Notes: generated from the letters alone by a model not told the origin. Counted from the first letter of the stretch, positions 24,609-36,573 are shown. The stretch: 64,000 nt of DNA from Sialis fuliginosa (GCA_961205875.1 OY540811.1:21259248-21323247), one strand, 5' to 3'. A program made the numbers and translations.

Positions 24609-25486
24609 ATAAAATGATATTTATATTTGTAATTAGTAAAAATTCTATCGTAAAGTGGTTTTGGCTAAATAAACTTAATATTTGATATGTTTCTAAATCC
24701 TGGAAATGATAATTAAGATTATAAATAAAACTATCTCAATAGCCGTACCTAAAACGCAAACGCATCTAAAACTAACTATTAACCAAAGAAAAATTTTTTT
24801 TTCAAACACTTTACTTTTTAAGAACTCTAAAAATGTCCATAGCAATATATAAAAAAAAAACAGTTAGTTTGACCGAAACAACTTTTCCATAAAGCTGTGT
24901 TGTATCCTTTAAAAATGTCTCTAATATTATAAACATTTATTATTTACAGGACATTGATCACAGATTGGCTGACAAAATTCGATTAAATAGAGCTCTGTGG
25001 AACGTGGAATTTCTGTTAATTTTGTAGGTTCCTGTACATATACATTTACTATTAAACACATAATAATGCTGATACCTATCTGGAGAAGTTATGTTGTTGT
25101 GTACCAACATCTCGTTGATAAATACGAAACATCGCGCGTCTATTCTATTTTGATTTCAATTAAAGCATACACATCGATTGTACAGAAATAGCGCACGTAC
25201 ATAGGTATGTAATGGTAGTTTTAGCCGGCGTGAATCGTTCGTTAATTGACGCGGGATCCAATTTGTCATTCCAGAATAGCCACAGTAGATCGCCGCAAAC
25301 CCTGCCAGTGCGGTGGTTGGTAATTTGTTAAGATATGAATGTATTAGTTCAGTTATGGTATTTTGTAAATATGACTGATGTACCGAACAATATGTATGGA
25401 CATGGACATAGTACATGAAGCAGTTATTTTTTATGATTTATGTATTGATCATCTTAATACTTTTAGTTTGTTAATTAGATCATTTT

Positions 25487-26260
25487 TAGGGTTCCGAAGA
25501 AACCCTATTAATCTTACTTTGTCGTCCGTCCGTCCGTCCTTTCCACTCAAAGCTAAATAACTCATAAACTATATAAGCTAGAAACTTGAAATTTTTACTG
25601 AACATGTAAAATGACACCCTCTAGTAAAATATAATTTTTAATAAATAATTTTTCAGTGGGGGCAATAAGAAGCTAAAGCTAGATAAAAAAAAAATTTATA
25701 CCAAGGCATGTGGCACATTAAAATGTATAACCAACCAAGCGGAATTTGTCCCTTTTTCTATTTTTTTTCTAAATCAAAAATAGTGCCTATAGGGGGCATA
25801 AAGGAAATCAAAAAAAAACAAAAAAATTGTATAATAAGACATGTGGTATGTATGTGACCATATTTTTATTTTTTTCTAACCCAAAAATGGCGCCTGTAGG
25901 GGGCTAAAAGCAGTATTTTATTTTGTCCCCTCCCCCTCTAACTCTGTAACTACCGGCTCAAAAATCTGAAAAAAATTTGGTAACGAGGCTTTGGTGAGAC
26001 TACCAACGACAAATACTAAAGTCAACAATATAATTTTAAATTTTGGAATTATAGGGAGGGGCGTCATAGAATTTTTTATTTTGATATCTAGGCAAGTGGG
26101 GTGTCAAAATATAGATCTCAATTAGTAGAATTTGACACTTTTTTATATTTTTTTCTAACTTAAAAATGCACCTGTAATTGGTTGCAAACATTCCACGTAG
26201 TACGTACTTCGGAACCCTTATGGCATACACTCGTGTATGTCTTGCCCGAATTATTTTTAT
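25487..26260 (+). repeat. GGGTTCCG repeat, single full-length-looking copy
   Basis: It begins TAGGGTTCCGAAGAAACCCT with a GTCC tract at about 25522-25538 and ends CTTCGGAACCCTTATGGCAT followed by ACTCGTGTATGTCTTGCCC. The first and last parts are mutually inverted (GGGTTCCGAAG / CTTCGGAACCC). The interior has the GGCATGTGGCAC, TGGCGCCTGTAGGGGGCTAA, GTCCCC and ACGACAAATACTAAAG blocks. This compact copy helps to define the boundaries of the rearranged arms at 1884-2695 and 4163-5268. Confidence 0.8.
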
Positions 26261-26650
26261 ATCTACGTATTTTTCATATTCCCTAAAAAAAATTTACAGA
26301 TAAAATTTTTTTTTCATATCGATCATTAGAATGAATGCTCTAACACTGCTAGATTGGTAAGGCGGGATACCAGGAAATTTCCCGGTAGCTTATAGACTGG
26401 AAATTATATTTACACTTGTCAGTTTACTTTCAGTTTTGAGCTCAATGTTTAGAGCGTTAATTTTTTTATAATTTTGGTCATTTTAACACTTGCCAACTAC
26501 GGTTTTTACACTACTTTGCTAATTAAATTTTTGCTAATAAATGTTTTATACTTGAAGTAAAGTACTTTAAGTATCAAAAAGTACTTAAAGTACTTTTTAA
26601 AGTATTTTACTTGAAGTATTGATAGCTTTAATGGGGGCTATCGTACAAAG

Positions 26651-26980
26651 GAACCACCAGACTCAAGTCGCACCAACTAAGGTTGTAGTAGTGGCATAAA
26701 CAAACCTACACATCAAACCATTTGACTATAAACTCATAAACAAACGAGAGAAAAAACCTACTCAGTTGAATTCAAACGCAACACTAGCGTTGGCTACAGG
26801 CTGACAACAGTAATTCGATCCTGGGTGCGATCGATTTTTTTTATGTGTTTTTATATGTTTAAGCGAAAAAAAATTCGTTTTTTTTTCCGTCAAACGGCTT
26901 GGTGTGTAAGTTTGTCTATGTCACTACTACAACCCTAATTTTTTTAAAGTAAATTGGTGCGACAAAGGTTTGGTTGTCCC
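26651..26980. mobile_element. Foldback MITE
   Basis: Left half blocks GTCGCACCAACTAAGGTTGT, AGTAGTGGCATAAACAAAC and ACACATCAAACCATTTGAC are matched in inverted order on the right by GTCAAACGGCTTGGTGTG, GTTTGTCTATGTCACTACTA and ATTGGTGCGAC. There is no open frame. It lies about 120 bp from the hAT remnant that follows. Confidence 0.7.
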
Positions 26981-27205
26981 ATTGGTAGGCATAGATATAT
27001 GAAAGTGAAAATAGAGAAAGCATAGACCCACAATACGTTCTATCTCTTTTTTGTATAGACTCGATTTTTTAATCAAATGCACAGCCTATGTTCTATATCA
27101 CTGGTTTCCAAACTGCGGTCCTCGGCTCCCGTGGCAGTATTGGGTGGATCAAACGAAGCCCTGGTAATTCTGCGTGTAGTTGGGAAGCCCTGGATTATTA
27201 TATAA

Positions 27206-27210
<5 letters not shown>

Positions 27211-27263
<53 letters not shown>
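27211..27263 (+). repeat. (TA)n microsatellite
   Basis: A pure TA run at the left edge of the palindromic insertion. A second run of about 21 units lies at 28952-28992 on its right edge. Confidence 0.95.
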
Positions 27264-27266
<3 letters not shown>

Positions 27267-28947
27267 AAATATACCTATTTTGTAGGGGTTTTTTTTCAGG
27301 TCAAAATATTAATTAAAGAACTAAACCAATGTTCAAATCATTTTAATTAATAGCGCTTATTTAATTTTCAACATTTTTGTCTTCATCAGAAATTAACAAA
27401 TTATCACTATAAGAAATCATAAACATAAGTAAGTAACATAAGCAGATGAACAAGATATTTCTAGATGTAAACATATTTTTTTTTTTTACTTACAATTTAA
27501 ACAGTAATTGGTGTGTACATTTGTATGTAGTAAAAGATGCATAATTATATCAAAAAAATTTTTTTTTTTATTTTTTAATATTAAAAAGTACCCATTCTTG
27601 TACAAAAGACTAAAAATATGTAAATGTGATATCAAACAGATAAAACAATATATAAAAACAATTTTTTTTAAAAATTAAAACTTAAAATTTAGTTTAAAAA
27701 CGTTAAAAATTAATAAAATTCGTATCACATTATATCACATGTTGAAAAGTATTTATAATAAGATAAAGCTTAATTAAACAAGAAACATCAATTGTTTTTA
27801 CTTAAAAATAGTTACAAATTTATTATACAAACATGAAAAAAAAAAAAAAAGAAATAAAATTACTAGTGTTTCAATGAACGAAAAGCACTAGTATTACAAA
27901 CTTAATTATATTTATTTACATCTATGGAAAACAAAAATCTTATCTATGTTAAATGTCAATTTTAAGTACAAGGTAACCTAGAAAAAATTTTTTTAAAAAT
28001 TAATAAAAGAGAGAAAAAAAGGAACATAAAACCATCAAAATCAAACTAAAACATATACCTAATCAAACAAAAATGAAAAAAGATAAAATTAATAGAAAAA
28101 CCATTTCATTTTTGTTTGATTAGGTATATGTTTTAGTTTGATTTTGATGGTTTTATGTTCCTTTTTTTCTCTCTTTTATTAATTTTTAAAAAAATTTTTT
28201 CTAGGTTACCTTGTACTTAAAATTGACATTTAACATAGATAAGATTTTTGTTTTCCATAGATGTAAATAAATATAATTAAGTTTGTAATACTAGTGCTTT
28301 TCGTTCATTGAAACACTAGTAATTTTATTTCTTTTTTTTTTTTTTTCATGTTTGTATAATAAATTTGTAACTATTTTTAAGTAAAAACAATTGATGTTTC
28401 TTGTTTAATTAAGCTTTATCTTATTATAAATACTTTTCAACATGTGATATAATGTGATACGAATTTTATTAATTTTTAACGTTTTTAAACTAAATTTTAA
28501 GTTTTAATTTTTAAAAAAAATTGTTTTTATATATTGTTTTATCTGTTTGATATCACATTTACATATTTTTAGTCTTTTGTACAAGAATGGGTACTTTTTA
28601 ATATTAAAAAATAAAAAAAAAAATTTTTTTGATATAATTATGCATCTTTTACTACATACAAATGTACACACCAATTACTGTTTAAATTGTAAGTAAAAAA
28701 AAAAAATATGTTTACATCTAGAAATATCTTGTTCATCTGCTTATGTTACTTACTTATGTTTATGATTTCTTATAGTGATAATTTGTTAATTTCTGATGAA
28801 GACAAAAATGTTGAAAATTAAATAAGCGCTATTAATTAAAATGATTTGAACATTGGTTTAGTTCTTTAATTAATATTTTGACCTGAAAAAAAACCCCTAC
28901 AAAATAGGTATATTTAAATAATATCAAGATGGTCATATATATGAATA

Positions 28948-28990
<43 letters not shown>
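27211..28990. mobile_element. Palindromic insertion: two 815-bp arms, 25-bp loop, 17-bp flanking direct repeat
   Basis: The arms 27264-28078 and 28104-28918 are reverse complements about a centre at 28091. Every landmark I checked keeps exact symmetry: a 15-A run at 27836-27850 faces a 15-T run at 28332-28346, and the outermost and innermost blocks both sum to 56182. The segment is bracketed by ATTATTATATAACACTA at 27194-27210 and 28991-29007, which looks like a target site duplication. (TA)n tracts lie immediately inside both ends. Each arm contains CTGATGAAGACAAAAATGTTG on one strand. No open frame of note. Confidence 0.85.
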
Positions 28991-28996
<6 letters not shown>

Positions 28997-29280
28997 ATAT
29001 AACACTAGATATTTTGTGATTTTTTTATAGCTGAAAAGGGGTTAGTGGGTCAAATAAGTATGGGAACCTATGCTCTATATCTATGGGAGCCATAGTTAAG
29101 TGGACTTAACAATATTACCTTTTGGGCGACTCAATTAACGTGCAGTCATACACACACTATTCCTATGTAAATTATAATATCATTTCAACTCATATCCAGT
29201 AACAGAAAATACACACATTTTTTGCAATCGCTAAAATCGTGACAACTCGCCACAAATGTGTCACAGAGTGATGTAAATTT

Positions 29281-29490
29281 GTCAAGCGACGGGATATGAA
29301 TGGCAAAGCGGGCATGTTTATCTTTTCAGTAATGAAGTCCCCAGATATGTCAGTTGCTGTACGTCGTGTCGCGTACTTAGCGCGCGCTGTCAATGCGTGG
29401 ATGGAAAAATATGTGTCGGCGACGCGTTATTCTCGTGTTCACTCACTTAAAAGTCTTTTTGATGAGCGTTGCCGTTGGCTGTAACTTGTA
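29281..29490. other. CpG-rich island within the 31 kb intron
   Basis: Words such as CGTCGTGTCGCGTACTTAGC, GCGCGCTG and GTCGGCGACGCG stand out from the AT-rich surroundings. Open frames exist on both strands (62 codons plus, 67 minus) but neither has recognised motifs. It could be an alternative promoter or first exon, or old transposon sequence. Confidence 0.3.
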
Positions 29491-29865
29491 GAACTGATAG
29501 TGTTGCTATTTTAGAATGCGAAGAATGAAGACATGAAATGTCTCTTGGAATTAATTTCTTTGTTTTTATGTAACAACTAATGCGTTTATATATTTTATAA
29601 TAGTTTCTTATTAATATATGTTAGATATGTATCTCAAATATTTATTTGCAATATGTAAATATCGTAATACAATATTATTATAATGCGCGTGACCTATGTA
29701 CAGCAACCTTAAATTTGTTTGTAGCCGTTATAAATATGTCCACCTTAAAATTTGCAGGGATGATAGAGAATACCATAAGCAATAATTGTGATTTTTTTCA
29801 GATTTTTGAAAACGTGGCCACAATTTCAAATTAAAAAAAAATTATAGAATATACATAGACGCGTT

Positions 29866-29976
29866 AAAAGTTTGGAAAATGTTGAATAAAACTTATATTC
29901 TTTGAGAAACTTTAACAATATATGTGAATATTATGAAAATCCGTAACAGTAGCATTTTTTTCTGATATATACCCAG
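29866..29976 (+). repeat. Dispersed repeat, copy 1 of 2
   Basis: GAATAAAACTTATATTCTTT, then TGTGAATATTATGAAAATCC and GTAGCATTTTTTTCTGATAT match 47225-47336 in the same order. The foldback element 29982-30290 follows at once. Confidence 0.65.
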
Positions 29977-29981
29977 TCCAG

Positions 29982-30290
29982 TATTATAAAGAATTTTCTT
30001 GAGTGCAAATGCAAAATTTGCTTCCAGCTAACGCTATCTGCTAGGTGTCAAATTTTATGAAATTGCTTGATATTTTAAAGCAGTGGTAATAAATGTATAG
30101 TAATGCAAATGCTATGCATTTTATGAGGTACACTTGGCAGCACTTATTTTAAGTCGTTGATTGTACTTATCGCGCATGTCTCAAGGTTATGATATGTATG
30201 ATTTCATTGTCATTTTTATTTAATACCTAGCAGATAGCATTAGCTAGAAGCTAATTTGTATTTGCACTCTAGCAAATTCTTTATAATATC
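29982..30290. mobile_element. Foldback MITE
   Basis: TATTATAAAGAATTTTCTTG and GAGTGCAAATGC, GCTATCTGCTAGGTGTCAAA on the left are matched by inverted TTAATACCTAGCAGATAGC, GCACTCTAGCAAATTCTTTA on the right, about 75 bp per arm. The interior includes GCAAATGCTATGCATTT. It carries no gene. Confidence 0.75.
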
Positions 30291-30440
30291 GGTCATAAGA
30301 ATGACTCATGTTTTTCCCCGGACTAAAAATTTAATTGGTTCTCATATATTACAAATAACTTTCAAATAATATCATTAAGTTAGGTAATTAATATTATATG
30401 TTTATTTGATTAAAATATTTGTTCATTTAACTTATTTCAC

Positions 30441-30560
30441 CTGGGATGATCGGCCCATCAGCACATTCCTCTTCCATCTTGTATCCCTGTTAATCCACTA
30501 AACACGAAAACAACACATAAAACACCACTGAGCTGATGGTAAAGGAACTATCCAGCCGAC
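30441..30560 (-). other. Candidate small first coding exon (weak)
   Basis: On the minus strand, GGATACAAGATGGAAGAGG places an ATG at 30477 in good insect start context. It reads MEEECADGPIIP and runs into CCCAG|gtgaaataag at 30441/30440, a plausible splice donor. Upstream is a GC-richer leader (GTCGGCTGGATAGTTCC, CATCAGCTCAGTGGTG). The exon would end in phase 1, whereas exon C at 17827 needs phase 0, so it does not splice simply into the Unc-13-4 gene. It may belong to a nested gene or to mobile DNA. Confidence 0.25.
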
Positions 30561-31101
30561 TACAATCTACAATCATCATCATCAACGAATTTCATTTATA
30601 ACTCAATTTTATATTTTATCTAAAAAAATATCGATTTTGATATTGGTTTAAAAACATCAGTATTTGAGAATGTATGCCAATATAGAAAAAATATATATAT
30701 AAACATAAAATGCGTTTCATTGATTGGAAATAATATAGGTATAGTATATTATGAATGTAAAAAGTTGTAAAACGTAATGACTGCAGTCAGCATATGTATA
30801 TAGGTATACACGATTAAACACTGTTCAGGAATGGTTTTTGTGAATCGAAAACGCCTTTTTGCGATCGTCTGTAAGTAGATCTCATTCCATGTTTTCATGT
30901 AGTAATAAATTGGAATTGAAATGGATGTAACTAGAAACTTTATTATGTCTATGATGCTATAATTTAATTATACCATGTAATTAATTTGAACAAGTTCTAG
31001 AAAACAGTATACATATAAATATTTTGCTGCTTATATTTTATAGTTTCTTAACTAAAACATAAAATTAACGACCAAAACAATGCATTTTATATAATACATT
31101 C

Positions 31102-31505
31102 GGTTATTTATCGCTTTAGCGTCCCAAATTATTTATATATGTTTTTCTTAAGTCTCATTGTTACAATCAATTTTCCAGATGTCGAAATTTATTATAATAC
31201 AAATGATCACCAAAAAAAATAAGACAATCAAATAGTATTATTTATTTTTAATATTCTCTTTTAAATAATGTTTAATTTGATATAACTTATGTTTCAATTT
31301 TCGAAAAAACACCGATAGAATATTTTAAATAAATAATTATAACAATTTGATTTTTTCATTTTTGTGCAGATACTTTGCGGTCACATGTATTTGACCATTT
31401 TTAAACGTTTATTTGATTTTAAAATATTAGAAACCATAGATAAAAACTAATATAAATGTAAAAAATTCTATAAAATAATTTGGGACGCTAAAACGATAAT
31501 TAACC
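31102..31505. mobile_element. MITE with ~30-bp terminal inverted repeats
   Basis: The left end GGTTATTTATCGCTTTAGCG with TCCCAAATTATTT is inverted at the right end: AATAATTTGGGACGCTAAAA then CGATAATTAACC. The 404-bp interior is AT-rich without coding capacity. Confidence 0.75.
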
Positions 31506-32754
31506 ATGTATTCAGTAACCAAGAATCACTATAAAATAACCATGTAAGTCTTAAAGTTTGCATTAGAAATATATTATTAGAAAACGCTAACAGAATATAT
31601 TACCCGGTTTGATGACACACAATAATAATATTTATTAGTTATGTAATAATTAATACATGTTCACAGAAAATTAATATAAAAATACAAAATTACCTTTTCA
31701 TTAAAAGCAATTACTCAATTTTTTATACATTTCAGATCATGAGAGATCAACGGATAATTAGTTTTTGTATTTTAAAAATAACTTAACATCTGTGTTATGT
31801 TTATTAAATATTCAAAAGTTTAATTTTGTAATTGTTTCAGCTAATTGTATTAAGTATACGACATGCAATTTTTTTGTCTTCAAATTCGTTCTCAATGTCA
31901 CTTTTAATTAAGATAATTTGCTTAATAAAACCAAGATAACATTTACTGAAACATTATTTTTTAAATACTTTTATCAAAAGTTTTTTTTTGTAATAGTCAA
32001 AGCTTTTGTACTAATTGTAAGGTAATTTATAATTATAATATAAATATATAATAATATAATATAAATATAATTATAATATAATATAAACAAAAAACAACAC
32101 GGTGTTTTAAAACACTTCGTATAAAATATTCTACATATAAAAAAATATTTCTATTGTTGCACTTTTGTCAAAAATACATGTTGCTGTTTTGTTTTTTCGG
32201 TCTAAACCTCGTCATTAAAGTCCCTATATTACCTGAGTGCTAATGAAACTCATGATAATTATTTTTATTTATTATTCAAGTTTTGTCAATCAAAAGATTT
32301 AACAACTGAATTTTATATCTAACCTGTTTTGAAAACAAAAAGACTTAGTTTTTAATAAATAACAAATGATATTTGATTAAAAGAATGTTATTTTTAGGTA
32401 GTACGTATTTAAAAAATATGCTTTATGTTTACCTCATTTAGTATATGTATTGAAATTTTTCAATCTGAAATACACATTTTATTAACTATACATATCTTTT
32501 TAAATGAGCTCTTTTGAAGTCGAAGAAAAAGACTCTAGCCAAAAATGTGTTTAATAAAGATTTGTAGGAAATGGATTTGATATATATATTTTTTCAATTT
32601 ATTGATAAAATAAATGTTGAGTAATTTTTTATTTCAAAAAATATCTCACTAGTTTTAATAGCAAAATAAAACAAAAAGGATTTTAATTAGTTTAACTTGC
32701 ATACATCATTGATAAAAATACTTTAAAAAATTAAACGAAACACAAAACGTATAT

Positions 32755-33000
32755 TTACAGAAAACAACCACGAAATACGCCATAGAAAAATCGTGTAACA
32801 AACCGCTTATAACAAAACCTCTTTTGTTGCAGTGCAGAGCAATTTGTAAACAATACAAGCTCGTCTTTTTGTCGGCACAACGATTCACTTCCTGTAATTA
32901 CTGTGGCGCTGGCAGGACGTCCCGTCACTGTCAACCTGCCCGCCTGCTTGCCTGCCATCGATGGTGGTGGTGTTAAAGGTTGACCGTTGATAAATTATTA
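32755..33000 (-). other. GC-richer patch with GGCAGGC tandem words
   Basis: Minus-strand GGCAGGCAAGCAGGCGGGCA is a short imperfect tandem, followed by GACGGGACGTCCTGCC. A 67-codon open frame (MAGKQAGRLTVTGRP...) overlaps it, but no family motif or clear splice donor was found. It could be a regulatory island or a noncoding exon. Confidence 0.25.
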
Positions 33001-33148
33001 TACAAGATCGGGATTTATCGTTACGACTACCTGCGTACAATTGATCTTGTCCTTGATAAGAGATTTCATTTGAAGATGGAGAGAGAGGTTTTATGTAATT
33101 CGGGCAGACCATTATCTGATGTGTGTTTTATAGGTATACTATACAATT

Positions 33149-33683
33149 TAGGGTGTTTTTTTATTATTTTTTTTCGATCCAATTGGCCTATGTTTTAGCT
33201 TTACATCAAAAGTTAACTGTCTCAAAATTTCAGACTCGTGAATCAAACGAGTCTTTTTCCTATTTGAAAAACATGGGAAAAATTACTTTTTTACTTACAC
33301 GTTGAATTTTTTTTAAATTTCTCAGAGGAACACTATCATAAAAATTGGATTTTACTTTTTATAATAATTTTTAAACGTATGTATGTTTAAAAATATATGA
33401 TCTATGAATTGATGGGACCTTTTCTGTAGGAAATTTAATTCTATATAATATGCTCTGTAAAATATTAAAATAAACAATTTTTTTAACTAGCTATTCACGC
33501 ATAAGTAAAAAATTATTTTTTCCCATGTTAATCAAATGGGAAAAAGACTCGGTTTGCGCCGTTCACAGGTTTGATTTATATTTACGAGTCTGAAATTTTG
33601 GGACAATTAATTTTTAATCCAAAGCTAAAATTTAGACCAATGGTATCGAAAAAATAAAATAAAAAAAATAAAAAAACACCCTA
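33149..33683. mobile_element. TA-flanked foldback element (mariner-like target)
   Basis: TAGGGTGTTTTTTTATTATT at the left and AAAAAACACCCTA at the right are inverted, with TA at both outer edges. Inside, CAAAATTTCAGACTCGTGAA and GAGTCTTTTTCC pair with GGAAAAAGACTC and TACGAGTCTGAAATTTTGGG. Arms span over 150 bp with interruptions. Several chance open frames overlap it. Confidence 0.75.
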
Positions 33684-33816
33684 CTATACATTCTACGTAT
33701 ATCGATAATAGTAGCGTGTTACATTTATTTTAAAATTAATTATTATAATTGGGTTTTGTCGATTAGTAAAAGTTACATTATTTAAGTGAATATGAAGCTA
33801 CAAAATATAATTTTGC

Positions 33817-34045
33817 TTCCTCGCCATATCTGAAAAATACGAAAAGCTATGTGATCATTTCTCAAAGAGAAAAAATGTTCTCCGATTTCAAAATGTTTTA
33901 CTAGATCTTTCCGTTTCAGGCCAAGATAAACAATTTTCATTCCGCGCGGCTGTGTGTGTGCCTGTCCCCTTTTAACACGCATAACTATTGAACCAATAAA
34001 CCGATATTAATGGAACTTGGTTGGTTGGTGAATTTGGCTAGTCGA
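33817..34045 (+). repeat. Dispersed repeat, copy 1 of 3
   Basis: TCCTCGCCATATCTGAAAAA, GTTCTCCGATTTCAAAATG, TTCCGTTTCAGGCCAA, then CACGCATAACTATTGAACCA and AATGGAACTTGGTTGGTTGG. The same block order occurs at 35870-36062 (plus) and in part at 52561-52650 (minus). It resembles a LINE 3' region. Confidence 0.7.
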
Positions 34046-35869
34046 TTGTTTCATATAAAAATTATCAAAATCATGTGTAAGGATTCGACATCCCAAAATA
34101 GTTTTTTTTTCAAGATATCCCAAGAACGACAAAAACTTTTCTGTAGTAAATTTTCTATAAAAAATGGCAATAACAATTTTTATAGTACCTAAAATATTCC
34201 ATTATGAAGATTTATCTCTATTTGCTTAAAAAATCTCATTTGTTTTTTTCTTTTAATCGCTATTTAACTACTGCGACATATAAAATGTCGTTTTGACATT
34301 TGAAATTTCATTTTGACATTTTCATAGCAGTATAATTTAGATTTAGATTGAAATTGTTGAAAAATTAAAAAGATACGAAAAAATAAACAGAAGCATATTA
34401 AGAAAAAAATCTAATTAATATTTTTAAAATAAAATTGTATAGAAATTAAATGGTTAACCAATGGCAGTTCATCAGAATACTTTGTCGGTTTTTATTAAAA
34501 TTCTTGGAAAATTAATTACCTTTGATTAATTAAGCACGAGGAAGCACTGTCCATTAGTTTAACAGATGTAGTTCAATAAAATTTTACCAATATAAATATA
34601 ATATTTATGCATTATGATGTTATAGTAAGAAACAACTATTTAAAATTAAAAAATATAATAATATTTATAGACCTTGCATAAATAAGAAATTAATTCAAAA
34701 ACCTGTAAAAAGATAAGAATAACGTTCTTTTTTAGAAAAAGACTAAATATTTACAATAAGGTTCAAACGAAAACTATTAAAACTAGTATTATTGCCATAT
34801 TTGAGTATTAGGTACTTAAATTACCTAACACATGCTTTTGGTGATAAATGTAAATTACTTACCGCTGTTTTTTGCTTATTGCATTAAAAATTAAGGTAGT
34901 TATAGTTTAACAATTTTGAGAAGAATTATATGGGATTTCAAATAACATGGTAAGTATTTATTTATTTTTTAATACTCGCTTAGAAGAAAAAAAATGTTAT
35001 TTAAAAAAAATCATTAAATACCCACAAATCAAAAAAAAAATCTCTTATTTACTCGGCGTCAAATGTGAAAAAGTAAAGAGAATAATATTCGATAAAAACC
35101 TAATAAAGATTCGTTTTACCAAAACAAGGCTTCCGTTTTAATAAATGAAGTCCGTGCACGGTCGAAGTGCAAATTAATTTAATTTTTTTGTGTTTACATT
35201 AACACTTATGACTTTTATTTAACGAACCAAATGTAATTAATTTGCTATATATTTTGAGTTAGCATTTGCTTTAAAATACACGTTTTTAAATTATATTTAT
35301 TGAAATTTAAACAAGATATAAAACATTTTTGTCATATAAAGACTTATTCATGTTTTGGACTACTTTATTTAATTAAATACTTGTTTAAATTATTTTAATA
35401 TAGAATATTATCACCTATTAAAAATATTAAACAAAATTGAATTAAGTAGAAATACAGAAAATATTTAGTTCCTAACTATAATAAAACTTTTTTAATGGCA
35501 ATTTTTTTTCCAAAAATTATATAAATAAACCCATATCTGCAATACATATCACAAAACTAAAAATAAGAACGGACAGAATAATTTTACAACTAAATAATAT
35601 TTAAAGAATAATTTAATTTGCATGTGGTGTTATTATTTATGTCAACCATAAATTAAAAACGTATTTTCTCCTTACCGTGATAATCGAAAAACTAATCTAA
35701 CCTTTCACGCAATAGTCATAAATGATTTGCTTTCTTATGCTTGTATAGTGAGACTTAATGCTGTGAACAAAACAGGGTTACTGAAACAAATACAAAAAAC
35801 GAACATATTCATTTTAAAATAAATATTATTGTGTAAATAAATTTTAATACTTATTAAATAACATTTTAG
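34046..35869 (-). other. AT-rich intronic DNA, nothing recognised
   Basis: Only chance open frames occur, for example 34947-35141, which is lysine- and isoleucine-rich as expected from base composition. Confidence 0.5.
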
Positions 35870-36062
35870 TTCCTCACCATATCTGAAAAATATGAGAAGC
35901 TCTTTGATCGTTTTTCAAAACGAAAAAAAGTTGTTCTCCGGTTTCAAAATTTTCACTTGATTTTTCTGTTTCTGGTCAAATTAATCCTTGCCACATGCAT
36001 AACTCATAAATCACTGAACCTATAATAATGAAACTTGGTTTGTTGTTTGGGTCTAACGGGTC
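35870..36062 (+). repeat. Dispersed repeat, copy 2 of 3
   Basis: TCCTCACCATATCTGAAAAA, GTTCTCCGGTTTCAAAAT, CATGCATAACTCATAAATCA and AATGAAACTTGGTTTGTTG align with 33817-34045. Confidence 0.7.
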
Positions 36063-36573
36063 TAACTAGAGAACGTAATTACCACTGTTTTTTTTACTCG
36101 CCTGTCAGCGCTCCTTCCCATGTTGGGGCCATGAAAAGCATTGAAACAAAGCCTATATATTTCTATTTACTTGGTGAACTTTACTTAAAAACTTTACGGT
36201 AAAAAAATTAATCGTTTATCTATATAAAGAACTTATTTTTAAAAGAGTCATCTCTAACAAGATATACATTTTTTTATTTTACAAAAATCTTGTACTTATT
36301 TCACCCGAAAAAATATACTAAAAATAAATAAACGGTTAATAATTCACAATGATAGTGATTCATTGATTTTTGTTTGAAGTGAACATTGTGAACATGTTGA
36401 AAGCATAAATTCATACATAAATATTTGTAATAAATATATAAAAAAAGTTATTCCATAAAAGCTAACTTTGCTTGTAAAAAATAATTCTATTTCATTTTTA
36501 TATACCTAATAAAAGAAATTAGTTATCTTTATATGTATGTATTTGATAAGTTAAACACCAATTATTGTTAATT

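Larger units (their letters stand above)
27099..29072. mobile_element. hAT-type nonautonomous remnant, split by a large palindromic insertion
   Basis: The left end CACTGGTTTCCAAACTGCGG and the right end AAGTATGGGAACCTATG fit degenerate hAT termini (CAGNGGTTCCCAAACTG and its complement). Flanking 8-mers TTCTATAT (27091-27098) and CTCTATAT (29073-29080) look like the 8-bp hAT target duplication with one change. Removing the insertion 27211-28990 and one copy of its 17-bp direct repeat leaves an element of about 180-190 bp. Confidence 0.65.
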
